From: Rhynchosporium graminicola | Lineage: Eukaryota > Ascomycota > Leotiomycetes > Helotiales > Ploettnerulaceae | DNA length: 64,000 nt | NCBI GenBank assembly: GCA_900074885.1 | Contig: FJUW01000032.1 | Coordinates: 310,001-374,000 of the forward strand | Direction: 5' to 3' | Shown: positions 22,480-34,449 of the stretch, in pieces | How positions within the stretch are numbered: position 1 is the stretch's first letter | Layout of the letters: each line of letters begins with the position of its first letter | Program-made: the position numbers and the translations under genes | Notes under the pieces: generated by a model | Databases searched by the model: none | What the model was told of the DNA's origin: nothing | Seen by the model: the letters and a program-made list of their open reading frames with translations, nothing else

Positions 22480-25400
22480 ATTAGATCTTATACGTTCAAT
22501 TTATAGCTAGAATGATTAGGGTATAGTAATATATAGACCTAGATCTACTAGACTAAGTCTCCTTAGCTAAGCTTCTTCAGATCCGACTACAATAGCTACA
22601 AGAGATCGCAGATAGCGAGAATCGAAGCTCTAAAGTAGATTATGATATAGAAATAAAAGCTTAAGAGCTTAAATTATTTTAATAAGCTAAGGAGCAGATC
22701 TCCGAACTAACTAGAAGTACTCGAGATATAGGTCAGGTGCTCGATCTAACTTTAGCACGCCTTATTCTAGCTAAACCTAAGAAACTCGCTATAATTACTA
22801 TAGTATCTCAGAAAGCCGAAGCAGAGATCAAAAACAAGTAATTTACACTCGATCTCGCTACTAATAGGTAAAAAGCTATTACTTACGCTAAAATCTATAT
22901 ATAAATAGAGAAGACTATATTACTGACCTACTTAGCTCCTGCGATTAAGGGATTACTAGCCGAAAAGAGAGTAAACCTTTAATACCTTTTAAGAGCTTTA
23001 AGATAAGAACTCTATTAAACTAATATAATTATTTAATCTAACGTACAGAAAGCTTATAAGCTTTATCTTACTATAGGAATATCCGCTAGAGGTAAAAGAA
23101 AAAGTAGTAATTCAAACTCTTAAGCTTAAATCATTAAACTTTAAGCTCTAATCAGAGACTATATACTTTATAAAGTCCCAGATATCGAAGGATCTCTTAG
23201 AATTATAAACTTCCTAAATATAATTAAATCTTTCGATTACCTCTAAGCAAATAACCTTCTGATTAAGTATTAAAGAGCTAAGCTATATAGAAGACCCTCG
23301 CTATATACCTTTAAGAAGCTCGCTAAGGAATTCTATATAAGTTAAGTTAATCATATATATTAAGAGTTTTAAAGCAATATAAGAAAAGGTCAGAATATTT
23401 TCTTAATACTTAGATCTCGAGTTAGTACTAATATTAGCTTATCTCACGCTACTATTAGTAGTTTAAAACGTATTAAGTACTTCTATCTATACGTAAAAGA
23501 TAAAACTCATTTCTAGAAGCTAATAAACTATACTCAATTATAGCTTACTATATGCGGACAGGTCTATACTACTAGTAAAAACAGTAGTCTAATCGTAGTT
23601 AAAGCTCAGGATCCTAAAGTAACTTTAGTAATATACTAACGTTTTATCTCTAGTAAATAGAAAGATCTCTATACTAGTTTTAGAATAGATCGACTAATCT
23701 CCTAAGTAACTTATAATCTCCTTATTAAAGCAGTAAGAGATTCTAAATATAAGTTAAGCTTTCTAAGGAATATCTTAGATAAGAATATAAAGCGAAATAG
23801 AAAGAAAATAGAACTAGTTATAGTACTTTTCCTAGATAATAATTAAGAGCTTATAGAATCACTAAGGATCTATCTAGTTAGAGAAAGAGCTTATCCTCTT
23901 TTTTAATCTACCCTTTTTAATAACTATAGAGCTACTAATCTAGTTAATAATCATAATCTCTTAGTTAAAAGATCTTTTATTAAGTTAGGGATTAATGATT
24001 ATATAGAGAGTAGAACCTCCTAAATCCCTGTTAGTAAGCGCGGAACCTATCTAATAAAAAGAGTCCTTTTAAGACTAAATAGAAAGTACTTTAACCTTAA
24101 GCTCTATAATATCGTAGTAATAAATAGTTTTTATATTAATATTATCTTAGAAGCTCGATTATTAGACTCAGAGATCTAGTATTATAGATTAGACTATACC
24201 TTACGCTAAGGAGAAGAAGGAATCCTATAGATCTCTTACTTAGTTATTCGGAAGCTTAAATAAAAACAAAATCTTATATTCTTTAAATATAAAGTTTATT
24301 TAAACTATTAACCTTTGAAATAACTCCCTCCTTTAAGTGCAATAAGTATAGTGATCTACCTTATATAGATATACTTATCTCTAGATTTATCTATTAAGAG
24401 ATCTATTAAGAAAACAGCTTAAAGAGTAATTAGTAGAAAAGATTCTAAGAAGATATAGTATCTAAGAGCTAGTTATCTTATACTAGATGCTCTTAGGAAG
24501 CTTATAAGCTACGCCTAAGGAGTAGTAATTACTAAAGGAGTAAGAAAGCATAAATATAAGTATTACGTAGTTATATATACTTTATAAAGGATCTTCAGAT
24601 AGCTACTAGAAAGAAGATCCCCTTATCTATTTTAGAGGATAATATAGGATTTATTCGACTTTCTAATATACTAAGGGAGATTATAGTTACTTCTAATTAA
24701 GTGCAAGTATAATAAACTAATTATTACTTTTACTTTAAGAACTAAGGAACACGATAAAATCTTTAAGTATCTCGAAGCTTTTAAAGCTTAGATAAGAAAG
24801 TAATTTAGCCTTACTATCTGCATATTCAAATATAATTAGAAGAAAGTAGTTATAGTAATTTAAGGATTTATACGCTATCAGAAGTAGTATTTAAAGCTCA
24901 GAATTGAAATCGAGCTCTTACTAGCTTATACGTATAAGCTAAATAGTAGAATCGAAAGAGCAGGATCAGAAATAATATCTAAAGGAATTTATATATAACT
25001 ATTAGCTAATCTCCCGGATTTCCTAGGTCTTAAGTACGCTTTAGCTATTACTTATCTATTTAATAGATCACCTAAGAGAGAGAACAATTAGAGATTACCT
25101 CTTAAAGAGAATAATAGATAGTTTCGTAACTATTTCCGATTTTACGATCTAGCTATAATTACTTACCTAACTATAGATTTCAGACTAAATTAGAGCTTAA
25201 TTTATATATATAGATATAAAGTATACCTATTAATAAAAGAAAGAATAAAAGGATAAGAAAATCGAGCGTTCAAAATCTCAGCGAGAGCTTATATCGAGTA
25301 TTTAGTAAGCTATATAGCCTCTAATATCTATAAGATCTAGGTTCCCGCGCTCTAAAAGATTATCATCACGCGAAATATATATTTTAATAAAGACGAATTC

Positions 25401-28130
25401 TATATCTCTTCTCTAGAGAAAAGAACTTCGATTACTAAAGAGAAAGCTTAAACGATTTACGACTTTATTAAGGAAGCTAAAATTCAACTAGTTTAAGCTA
25501 AGCTCCTTAATAGTATTTCAGAAGATATCCCTAAAGAAATCTCTTTAGAGATTAGATTAAATAAAGAAAGATCAGAAGATCTTCTTAATCCCTTGGTTCA
25601 TTTCGTAGAAGCTTACGATACTCGGGAGAGTCAGAATCTAAGGGTAAAAAGAACTAATAACTCTTCTAAAGATTAGCTTATTTTTACTAGCCTTTAGACC
25701 CCGGATACTACCCTATCAGTAGATATATATAATAAAGAGGTAATAAGATAAAGCTATTATATTAATCCTAGAGCTTATAACAAGTATAATACAGAGCTCA
25801 AGGGAGCTAGCTGTAAGTAAGGAAATACTACTTATAGACTACGAAAGAGATATATAAATTAAGAATAAGCAATATACTTACCCCTTAAATAATCAGGTCG
25901 CTAAAGAAGTACTTATATCTTCTGATTAAGTTACTAAAGAAGTACTTATATTAATAGCACCTCGATTATATAGGATTAAGGTTCGAATCCTCTATAAACC
26001 TCCGCCGGAGAGGCACTAAGTAATTCTCGATTATTCGACTAATAGGTTAGATATAAAATCAGGTTCGATTAGATCTTCTAATAACTCTATCGAGAGATTA
26101 TTAGAAGTTTAAAGCTTAAATTCTGAAAAGAAGCTTTTAAAAGCTAAGAAGAAAGCTATAAAGAAGCCTAAGTATCTAAAGAAAGTAAATAGTACTCTAG
26201 TATTTCAAGTACTAAGTGCTATAATAAACTCCAAGCGTATAGAGAACCCTTATTAAGAGATTAGGAGTAAAGAAACTCGAGGTGCTTAAATTAAGAGCGA
26301 TCTCTCTTATAAGGAACCCTAAAATAATCCTAAGTTATAAATAGATCCTTAAATCTCTATACTTATACCTAATTAGTATATAGATATAGCAGGAAGTACT
26401 TTAGACCTGAGAGTAATATATAAAGTAATCTCAGTATCTTTTAAAATACTCTAAATACTTAAACTAGATAATTTAATAATAGCTACTACTTTAGAAGCTT
26501 AGCTTTTAAATATTAATAGAAAGCTTAAACTTCTAAAAATCAAAGTAGTAGATCTCCTACTAGAACTAAAGAGATTTAATAATCTTAAGAACTATCTAAT
26601 AAAAGCTTAGTTTTCTGAAGATATAGATCTAAAGATAAGAAATATAAAGAAATAAAGCTACTAGGAATCTAAGATATACAATTAGTATATAATATAAACG
26701 CTAGTTCCTCTGATATAGGTTTTTAAGTATAAACCTAATAAAGATAGATATATTAAAAGATATCGCTCTCGAATCGTAGTTAGAGGGGATCTTCAAAGCG
26801 AAATAATAATTATCTTAACTTACGCTAGTATACTTAATATTAAATTATTCCGAATAGTAATAGCTCTTATAGTATACTTCGATCTGGAGATTAAGTACTT
26901 TAATATTATAAATACTTTTATTAATACCTTAAGAGATATTAAAAGAGAAAGAGTATACTACTTCTTTCCTCTTAGAAGATCAAATCCCGGAAAGGTACTT
27001 AGAGTCGATCGCGCTCTCTACGGAATAAGAGATTCTCTATACTTATAGTATAAATATATAGCTAATACCTTAACTAAACTTAAGCTATCTCTATATCTAG
27101 AGGAGCTTTATATATTTATAGATAAAGATTATAAACTAATTGTCATATTCTATATAGATAATATATAAGTGCTCTTCTATAATAATAATAAGGAGCTCGG
27201 GCAGGGCTTTATCGATCATCTGAATACGGAATACGATATATATATTCTAAGTAATATTAAGTAATTCCTTAGTATTAGAGTGCTTCGTAATAGAAAGCTT
27301 AAAACTATCTCACTTATATATAATTAACATATTAAAAAGATCACGTATAAGTTTAATTAAATAGATAGAAACTACTTAACTATACTACTTCCTTAACTTG
27401 ATCTTGTTAAGAACCTAAACTAAGCTTCAAAGAAGTTAATTAAAGCATTTCAAAAGAGAATAAGATTAGTTCTCTATGTTATAATTATAGTTTAACTAGA
27501 TATATTATATACTATCTTATAGCTCTCTAAGTACTTAACTGATCCCTTATCAGACTATTTTATAGCTATCTATTAGCTAATTCGATATCTTTATAGTACT
27601 CGATTTCTAGGGATTATTTATAGAGGAGAATACTTTAGAGCTTTAGTAATAGCTTCTAATACTTTATTTATAAATAATCCAGACTCTAGAAGATTATCCT
27701 AAGGATATCTAATCCTTATATATAGAGGACTAGTAATTTAGAAAGCTTTGATATAAGATATAGTTATAACTTCTATAACTAAAGCTAAACTGCTTATATT
27801 AGCTAACCTAGTAAAAGAAACTATAGCTCTTTAGAGATTCTTTAAAGATCTTACCTTTAATATTAGAGAGACTTAGAAGATCTTTTACGATAATTGATAA
27901 ACAATTAAGCTAGTTATAAAGAAAAGCGAGAGAATAATCACTAAACTACAATATATCGATATTCAGAATATATAGCTTAAGTAAGAGCATGCTAAGGGAT
28001 TATTTATAGTAACTTATCTGCTAACTAATAATATACTAGTAAATAGTCTTATAAAGAATCTCACTTAATAGAAATTTAAAGCTTTCAGATCTCTCTTAAA
28101 TTTTAGAAACTATAGATTATAAATAGAGGA
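22480..28130 (+). pseudogene. C2 gag-pol remnant (Copia type)
   Basis: A Gag-like frame runs from about 22,480 to 23,300. The integrase C-terminal half is clear at about 24,950-25,420 (IERAGSEIISKGI, LANLPDFLGLKYALAI, then YKVYLLIKERIKG). RT at about 26,690-27,330 has VFKYKPNKDRY, RIVVRGDLQ, VYFDLEIKYFNIINTF, DRALYGIRDSLYL (about 27,008-27,045) and the catalytic box FYIDNI at 27,148-27,165. RNase H at about 27,770-28,110 has a TKAKLLILANLVKE-type segment, then YDN-stop-QTIKLVIKK and HAKGLFIVTYL. Numerous TAG and TAA codons disable it. Confidence 0.85.
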
Positions 28131-28204
28131 AATTTAAAAGTAGTATTTCGAGTCGCTAACTCAGCGTATTTTCAATTATAGAAATTAGACTAAAGAACTA
28201 AGCT

Positions 28205-28901
28205 TTTAGGGATCCGCGAATAATTATATAAGAAGATCAAATACTTACTTTAAGCTATTTTTCTAGCGCTTAATCCGGTACTTAGTATAATACTTTCTAT
28301 CCTCAGAAGGAGTCCTACTACTATATAACCCTATAAACTTACTAGCAGAAGCTCTACTTGTACTGCTACTATAATCTCTCTTCTTTAGAGAAAGTCTAAG
28401 TTTAATAGACTTCATATTAAGGATCTTAACCTTAGATTCTGACTCTATATCGCTACTACCTTTCTTTAGAGCTCTCTTAGCCTTTATATCTTTAAGTACT
28501 TATCGAAGATTTATACGATAGTTTTTAAGGAACTAAGTAAATTAGCTAAAGTATTAAAAGATCAGAATTATTAGAAGGCTTACGGATTCCTTAGTACTAG
28601 TTCTCTTTCTATCTATAAACTCCTTAGCCTAGATAATTATTTACGAGGTAGTAGAAATATAGCTATAAGAGGCAAAAGAGTAATATCTCTTTAACTTTAT
28701 AGCTATATTTATATAGCAGCGACTTTTCAGTCTAGTTTCCTCTATACTTATACTAATATATCTCTAGTAAGGATCTTTATTCTCTTCACTTAGTAGATAT
28801 TAGATTTAAATAATATTAATATTAAGAGATTACTCACTTATCTCATGCTTTACTCTAGATCTAAGGGTAATAATAATAGACTTATAACTATAAGAAGACA
28901 T
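28205..28901 (-). pseudogene. Antisense reading frame in the C2 3' region
   Basis: On minus, an ATG at 28,901-28,899 opens a frame beginning MSSYSYKSIIITLRSRVKH. It continues for more than 200 codons with a handful of RIP-type stops, through KAKRALKKGSSDIESESKV and NMKSIKLRLSLKKRDYSSS to about 28,205. The sense strand here is full of stops and follows the end of RNase H. The predicted product is basic and Ser/Lys-rich; no family is recognised. It resembles in position the antisense frame of F1. It could be a captured gene or a retrotransposon accessory gene, and coding status is inferred only from the frame. Confidence 0.45.
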
Positions 28902-30062
28902 AATAATCTTCTTTGAAGAAGAAGGAGCTTTTAGTATATAAAGAGATAAATTAGTTCGCTAGAAGAGTAGAGAAAGTTCGCAAGTAGAATAATTAGATAA
29001 ATTATTAAGAGGATTATATTACTTAAGCTTAGAGTTATTATCTCTATTAGTATAATTAATAGATCAAAAGGAACGGATTTCAGGATTATTTCGGGGTAGA
29101 GCTACTAGGCGATAAGAAGTAGAAGGGATATCTTCCTTAGAGTAAGAGCTATCGAAATATATTATAGAAAACATTAGCTAAATAATTAATATAAGGAAAC
29201 TAATAAGGATAATCTTATAATATCGCGATAAATAGATTTAGTTATAAAGGATCTTCTAGTATTTACAGAAGATCTTCTAGAAGTAATAAAGGATTCTGTA
29301 ACGCGATAATATAATATAGGACGCGCCTTAGGCTCTTCTAACGAGTTCTCCTTTCGTGATCTCTTATTTAGAGAATTAGAAGATATAATAATAATAATAA
29401 AAGATTTGAAATAAAGTTATTAATAGAAAGAGAGAGTTAAGCGTAAGTAATCTTATTATATTATATTTAAAGGAAGAAGAACTCTTTATATACGAGATAA
29501 GGGGTTTATATACCTATAAGGCTTCGGCTACCTACCCTTGCAAGTAAATAAGGCTAGCTGCCTGGAGTGCTTCTTCGGTCTAGAAGCTTCTTCTGCCTAG
29601 AGTACTTCTTTTACTCTTTCAGAATTAATAAATAATAATAAGATAAGATTATTCGATTAGTTACGATAGCTATTTATAACTCTTAAAGATTATATAACCT
29701 GAACTTCGATTTTAATTTATTCTATTAAACGCTTCTTTATAATATTTTACTTTTACTCTTATACTTAACGATCACTTAAAGCTTAGAAACAGCTGATTTT
29801 ATATTATATATAAGGCTATAGCTTTATAATTATTTCCTTTGTTTACTTAACTCTACTCTTTAATAGTTACTTAGACTTTAATCAGTTCACGCACTTTATC
29901 TATACTTTCTTTTATTAATTTATATAAATAGTAGAATTCATTCTCTCTATTTAGAAGCTTCTTTATTTACTTAGGGTAGTTTATATTCACTAACTAGGTA
30001 AAGATATACGTATAGTTAATAGTAATCTCTAGACTTACACTAAGAGATTACTATAGGGAGTA
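28902..30062. other. C2 3' untranslated region
   Basis: No sense frame is seen. The segment 29,490-29,600 is richer in G+C and, read on minus, has a TATA-like run upstream of the antisense frame; promoter function there is only a guess. From about 29,640 the sequence matches C2b (inverted 21,593-22,005). It ends in a PPT-like CTATAGGGAG before the 3' LTR. Confidence 0.5.
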
Positions 30063-30187
30063 TGTAATGGTCACGTGGTAGTCGATTGTATATATACGGT
30101 ATTAAGCGTATACTGCTTGCGCAGTATATTATGATCTTTTGGTCCAGATAGCGTAGTTAGTAAGAGCTTAACCTTAACCCCGTTACA
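30063..30187 (+). repeat. TRIM 5' LTR
   Basis: 125 bp, differing from 30,536-30,660 at only a few positions, almost all C/T or G/A. Confidence 0.92.
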
Positions 30188-30502
30188 GAATATACTACGC
30201 AACCGGTCTTCTGGTAGAGTACCTCTAAGCACGGGGCGTATAACGCATATAGCGCGTGGCGCATATAGCGTAAAGTCAGTCGGCCTAGCGCAAAGCGCAG
30301 AGCCTGATATGCTATATTATAACCTGCGGGTACCTCTAAGCACTAAGACGCACGTGACATGTTCAAACTACTTACGTCAGGCTAATAAGGGGTGATAGTA
30401 TCGACTTCGAGATCTCTCGTATCGGTATATTATGTTATAACCCTTGAGGGTTTAACGTAGTATATCAGTCGGCGTAGTCACGGCAATTCTTTAGCCTAAG
30501 GC

Positions 30503-30516
30503 GCTCGAGGGCGAGC
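30503..30516 (+). promoter_or_regulatory. Stem-loop GCTCGAGGGCGAGC before the TRIM polypurine tract
   Basis: Five-bp stem GCTCG/CGAGC around AGGG, 19 bases before the 3' LTR. The same motif occurs in G4 and both B copies at a similar distance. Confidence 0.6.
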
Positions 30517-30535
30517 TTACTAAGAGGGGAGATAT

Positions 30536-30660
30536 TGTAATAGTCACGTGGTAGTCGATTGTATATATACGGTGTTAAGCGTATACTACTTGCGCAGTAT
30601 ATTGTGATCTTTTAGTCCAGATAGCGTAGTTAGTGAGAGCTTAACCTCAACCCCGTTACA
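30536..30660 (+). repeat. TRIM 3' LTR
   Basis: 125 bp, TGTAATAGTCACGTGG start and CCCCGTTACA end, followed by the GAGTA duplication. Confidence 0.92.
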
Positions 30661-30663
30661 GAG

Positions 30664-30769
30664 TATATCGTATACTTTCACCTGTTATATATAGTTACGT
30701 TATATCTGATCACCTGCATAGCCTTGTATATACTCATATGATCTCCTTATGTATTTAAAGTAAGCTTTC
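30664..30769 (+). repeat. C2 3' LTR, truncated fragment
   Basis: It matches the first 106 bp or so of the C2 LTR (TATCGTATACTTTCACCTG onward) and stops at GTAAGCTTTC where the F1b LTR begins. The remaining LTR sequence, CTCTTCCTTC onward at the 5' LTR, is not found on the far side of F1b. Confidence 0.75.
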
Positions 30770-31210
30770 TATAACGTTCCTAGTTCTGACTAGTACGCAG
30801 TGTATAAGCTCGTCGATTAGTATCAGCTATAAAGTAAAGTAAATAAGAAGTTCAGTTCTTAATTGGAATTAAGACTTTATAAGTAAGTATTAATTACTAT
30901 ATGAATTTAAGTATAAAGCTCCTATCTAATAGCAGAAGTGCTAGTCTTATATAGAACCTTCATTCCCTTATACTAGCTATATAAGACCGTCTTACAGAGC
31001 GTATAAGCCCTCGCGACTTATCTAGCAGTCTAGCATATCACGTGATCCCGGATCACCTATAGCTATAATACTATTATTACTATAATACAGGTAGGCGTAT
31101 AGTACTACTCGCTATTTGTACTATAACTATATTAGTACCCTCCTTTCAATAATACTAACTCTCTTATTAGTACTAAAACTCGTCTAGTATATACCGCTAG
31201 GTAATACTAT
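30770..31210 (-). repeat. F1b 3' LTR, left portion
   Basis: It begins TATAACGTTCC (family TGTAACGTTCC) and contains CACGTGATCCCGGATCACC at about 31,039-31,058, a tight palindrome. It is interrupted at 31,210 by G3, with ACTAT (31,206-31,210) duplicated at 44,751-44,755. The LTR resumes at 44,756, giving 499 bp in total. Confidence 0.85.
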
Positions 31211-31478
31211 TATAACGATAACTCACCTGAAGGTTACATGAGAAGAAGGATAGATACTAGGGCCCAAGTCCATAGTATCCCGGTATAATTAGTATCCGAC
31301 TCGGTATAGTATCAGACTAGTACTAGTATATATATATAAGGTACTTTATACTCTATCTCTCTTCTTCTTCTTTCCTTATCTTTTTATTTCCTTAGTAATA
31401 GATTATATAAGATCACTCTTAGCCTCCCCACTTGTTTTATTCTTACTTATATACCGCCTCGAGTCTTATATTAATATA
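31211..31478 (+). repeat. G3 5' LTR
   Basis: 268 bp, starting TATAACGATAACTC (TG mutated to TA) and ending TCTTATATTAATATA. A TATATATATATAAGG run at about 31,326-31,341 is TATA-like. Its last 104 bp match 44,647-44,750 and are clearly related to the right part of the B-element LTRs. Confidence 0.85.
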
Positions 31479-33170
31479 TTAAATAAAAAGATTAAGATAG
31501 CCGGAGATAGCTTATTATAATATCTCACTACTAAGTTAATTATTCGATAACTACTCGTATATAGCCGAGATACTAGAGATCTCTCGGATAATTATGAATC
31601 AGGGTTTAATTTAGCTTATCGTAAATAGTACTATAGAGAAGGTCTTCGCTAAAGCTCCTTTAATAACTCTCTTAGTATAAAGGAATTATAGACAGATTTT
31701 AAAGAAGATATAATAAATACCCCGGAACTTTAACCTCTATATATCGCTACTAAAATAGCTTTAATATACCCCTTTTTTTAAGCTATTATTATAGCTCCTA
31801 ACTAATAAACTAGAGACTTCTCTAGTTCTAGGGAAACTTAACGCGATCCCTCCCGCTCTTCTTCCGAACTTAATCTATTATATCCTTCCTTACTCTAAAC
31901 GTCTTTTATACTAGAGAACGTTAATACCTTATTAAAGAAGTACTAACTAAGAAGAAAAGGAAAATAAAAGCGAAATTCACTAAGAGTATAATCGCTAAGT
32001 ACTCTTACTACTATAGATAACTCGAATCTGATCTATTCCTTCTTATAATAATTAGCGAACTAAGAGGAAAAGAATAACTCTCTAGAAGATACTATAGATA
32101 AACTAATCTCCGCATAAGATAGATTCCTTATAGGGGTGCCTTACCTTTCTTCGACTCTCCTATTAGAACTAGTACTATAATCTCCGCGTATTCCGGAGTT
32201 TAATAAGCTAATAAACTCTATTCTAATATATAGTACTAAGAGAGAGGATACTATTCCTAATAAACTATTACTCTCTCTTAGAGCTGAATTAATAGAGTCA
32301 CGCTATAAGAAGTCTTATCTTACTAAGAAGATCCTATTTCTAGATAATAGATCGGACCTTACTTTCTTTTAATAGAGAGTATTAACACGAGACTAGCTAG
32401 CTATAAACGCCGACTACTACCCTACGGATTTCTCTTAGCGCGTTCTCGTATAGGGACTAGTTACTAGATTAGCTAAGGAGTATCTTACGCTTTAGTATCT
32501 TACTAACGAGTTTAAGACTAGCGATAAAATAATCTTCTTATTAGAAGAGAACTTTCTTATTAGTTTAGAAGAAGATAATTATTATAATACTTTCTATTAC
32601 CTAGAAATATAATAATTTAGCTATACCTGCGAGACCTTCACTGAGTTTCGTAATCGATTTCAAAGCGCTACTATCTAAAGTAAGGTTAAAAAGAAGAAGT
32701 AGTTCTTCTATATATAGAATAAGATTATATTATCTTTACGTGCTTTAACTCTTATTATTAAACTAATATAAAATAAGAACTATACTTCTATAGTTAGATC
32801 CTTACTTTCTTTTAATACTAAGCGTTATTATAACTTAGAACATATCTATCCCGAGAAAGCTACTATCTAGATATAATACTATAAGCCTACTATTACTACT
32901 ACGACTTCTACTAGTTCTACTCCTTACCGGTCCTTAAGCTTAGCCCCTCGATAAACTACTCCTATATTATATATATATCTCTCTACTCTAGTATAGGCTA
33001 GTACTCTCTCCGCGCTAAAACGCTCTATTATCTCGACTAGAGAACCCTTTAAGTATTATAATTATAGATAGCTCGGTTATATTAAGCTAGACTATTTTAA
33101 CCTACTTAAAGTTTAATTAATTAATAAATTTCCGAAAAAGAAAGAAGTAACTAAGGAAGCAGTAGAAGAT
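31479..33170 (+). pseudogene. G3 gag remnant with zinc knuckle
   Basis: A frame with moderate stops ends in a knuckle at about 33,045-33,105 reading FKYYNYR-stop-LGYIKLDY, matching C-x2-C-x4-H-x4-C with each Cys and the His now Tyr. The first internal bases (TTAAATAAAAAGATTAAGAT) resemble those of B2. Confidence 0.7.
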
Positions 33171-33299
33171 ATACCCTCCGAATCTGAACTAATACTAAAG
33201 AGAAACGATAAGGCTTAAGTAAAAACTCCTTCTTAGGTTTATATAAGTATAATCTCTTTAATCTTAATTTTAACTCCCTAATAAGAAGTAAGTAATTCA

Positions 33300-34150
33300 T
33301 ATACCTGACTATAGTTAGTAGGAATAAGCTAGGAATCTCTATAAATAGCTTAATTAATACTAAAGCGAATAGCTATCTATTTATTAATCGCACTCTTACC
33401 GAATAACTATTAGAAGCTCTTAGTATTAAAATCGAGCTATTACCCTATTCTATTCTAATATATAGTTTCTAATAGTCCGTTAGAACTTATATTATCTATT
33501 TTATACGTTTATACTTTTCTATTAATAGTAAGCGTATTTATAACTACTTTTTTATTCTCCTTAATTTAGGATAATAAGATATAATTATTAGTATTAAATA
33601 GATATAACGATTTCAAGTTAAGCTAAATACGCTCTATTATAAGCTACTATAGCCGGAATAATATCTAGTTATCTTCTGATATAATAAGAAGATAATTATA
33701 ACTCTACTACCTCGTAAACTTAGTATTAATCGATCTTACTAAATTAATACTAATATATAGGACTTAGCTATAAACTAGCTAAACTAACGCCGATTACCCT
33801 AAACGATAGTAATATAGTATATTAATATATTATTCTTATTATTTAATCTATTTTTACTTATTACTAAGGAATCCGAACCCTTTTCCGCCCTGAATTCATC
33901 GAGAAAGATACTTGCGCTAAAACCTTATCATAAGTACTTCTCTTAACCTCTAAGGATCTAGAAACTGATTCCGATTTATTAAATTAGTACTATAGCTTTT
34001 TACTTTAATATAAAACGCGAAATCTCTAAAGTATTCTTTATTAGTATTTATAAGATAAACTGCCTCTTATAAGATTATCTAAATAGCGACTCCTCTAAGG
34101 ATCCTGATACCGAATAACTTATAGCCGAAAAGCTACTAGAATAATACTAT
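33300..34150 (+). pseudogene. G3 pol, part before G4 (protease)
   Basis: The protease region has TKANSYLFINR at about 33,360-33,395 (ancestral D-T-G-A-N type; the key Asp lies just upstream in degraded sequence). The frame leads into the pre-RT spacer and is cut by G4 at 34,150. The ACTAT at 34,146-34,150 is duplicated at 40,715-40,719. Confidence 0.65.
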
Positions 34151-34385
34151 TATGACGACTGGTCAGGTTTGGAGGTTTCTCCCTATTGGTAGAAACACTT
34201 ACTGCTAAGCGAGATTACACGAGTAGAGTTTAGGGGCCCCTTTTCATGTATATACTTCCCTCCTCTCTCTACTTCTTTACTCCTTAGTTATAGATTCTCA
34301 AGTAATTCTTACTACTTTATATTCATAGTAATATGAGATCTTATTACTTAGGTAGTTTTAAGACCTTTCTAGAGTAAGCGTTATA
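34151..34385 (+). repeat. G4 5' LTR
   Basis: 235 bp, TATGACGACTGG start and AGCGTTATA end. It matches 40,480-40,714 apart from scattered transitions. Confidence 0.92.
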
Positions 34386-34449
34386 TTATCTATAACTCTT
34401 TTACTTACGTCTAGGAAGATAGTAAATATCTACTTATATTATACCTCTA

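Larger units (their letters stand above)
30063..30660 (+). mobile_element. TRIM: 598-bp terminal-repeat retrotransposon in miniature
   Basis: Two 125-bp LTRs (30,063-30,187 and 30,536-30,660) begin TGTAAT and end CCCCGTTACA, flank a 348-bp interior and are bordered by GAGTA (30,058-30,062 and 30,661-30,665). A purine tract AAGAGGGGAGATAT precedes the right LTR, so the sense is plus. There is no coding capacity. It is inserted two bases inside the C2 3' LTR. Its base composition is clearly less AT-biased than the surrounding elements and CA/TG dinucleotides are frequent, so it appears only lightly touched by RIP. A stem-loop GCTCGAGGGCGAGC lies at 30,503-30,516. Confidence 0.92.
22006..30769 (+). 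mobile_element. C2: Copia retrotransposon, RIP-degraded, 3' LTR truncated
   Basis: Plus-strand element with 5' LTR, gag, integrase, RT and RNase H, a 3' untranslated region of about 1.9 kb that contains an antisense frame, a PPT-like CTATAGGGAG, and a 3' LTR invaded by the TRIM two bases from its start and cut at 30,769 by F1b. RIP stops occur throughout. The protein sequence is a different Copia lineage from C1. C2 sits in the 3' region of the inverted copy C2b. The target duplication cannot be checked because the right flank is lost. Confidence 0.85.

Noticed and set aside
29640..30062. Segment shared with 21,593-22,005, first taken as part of a 640-bp C2 LTR
   Set aside because: The 5' LTR begins at 22,006 with TG and lacks this segment, and a purine tract separates it from the 3' LTR. 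It is 3' untranslated sequence, not LTR.
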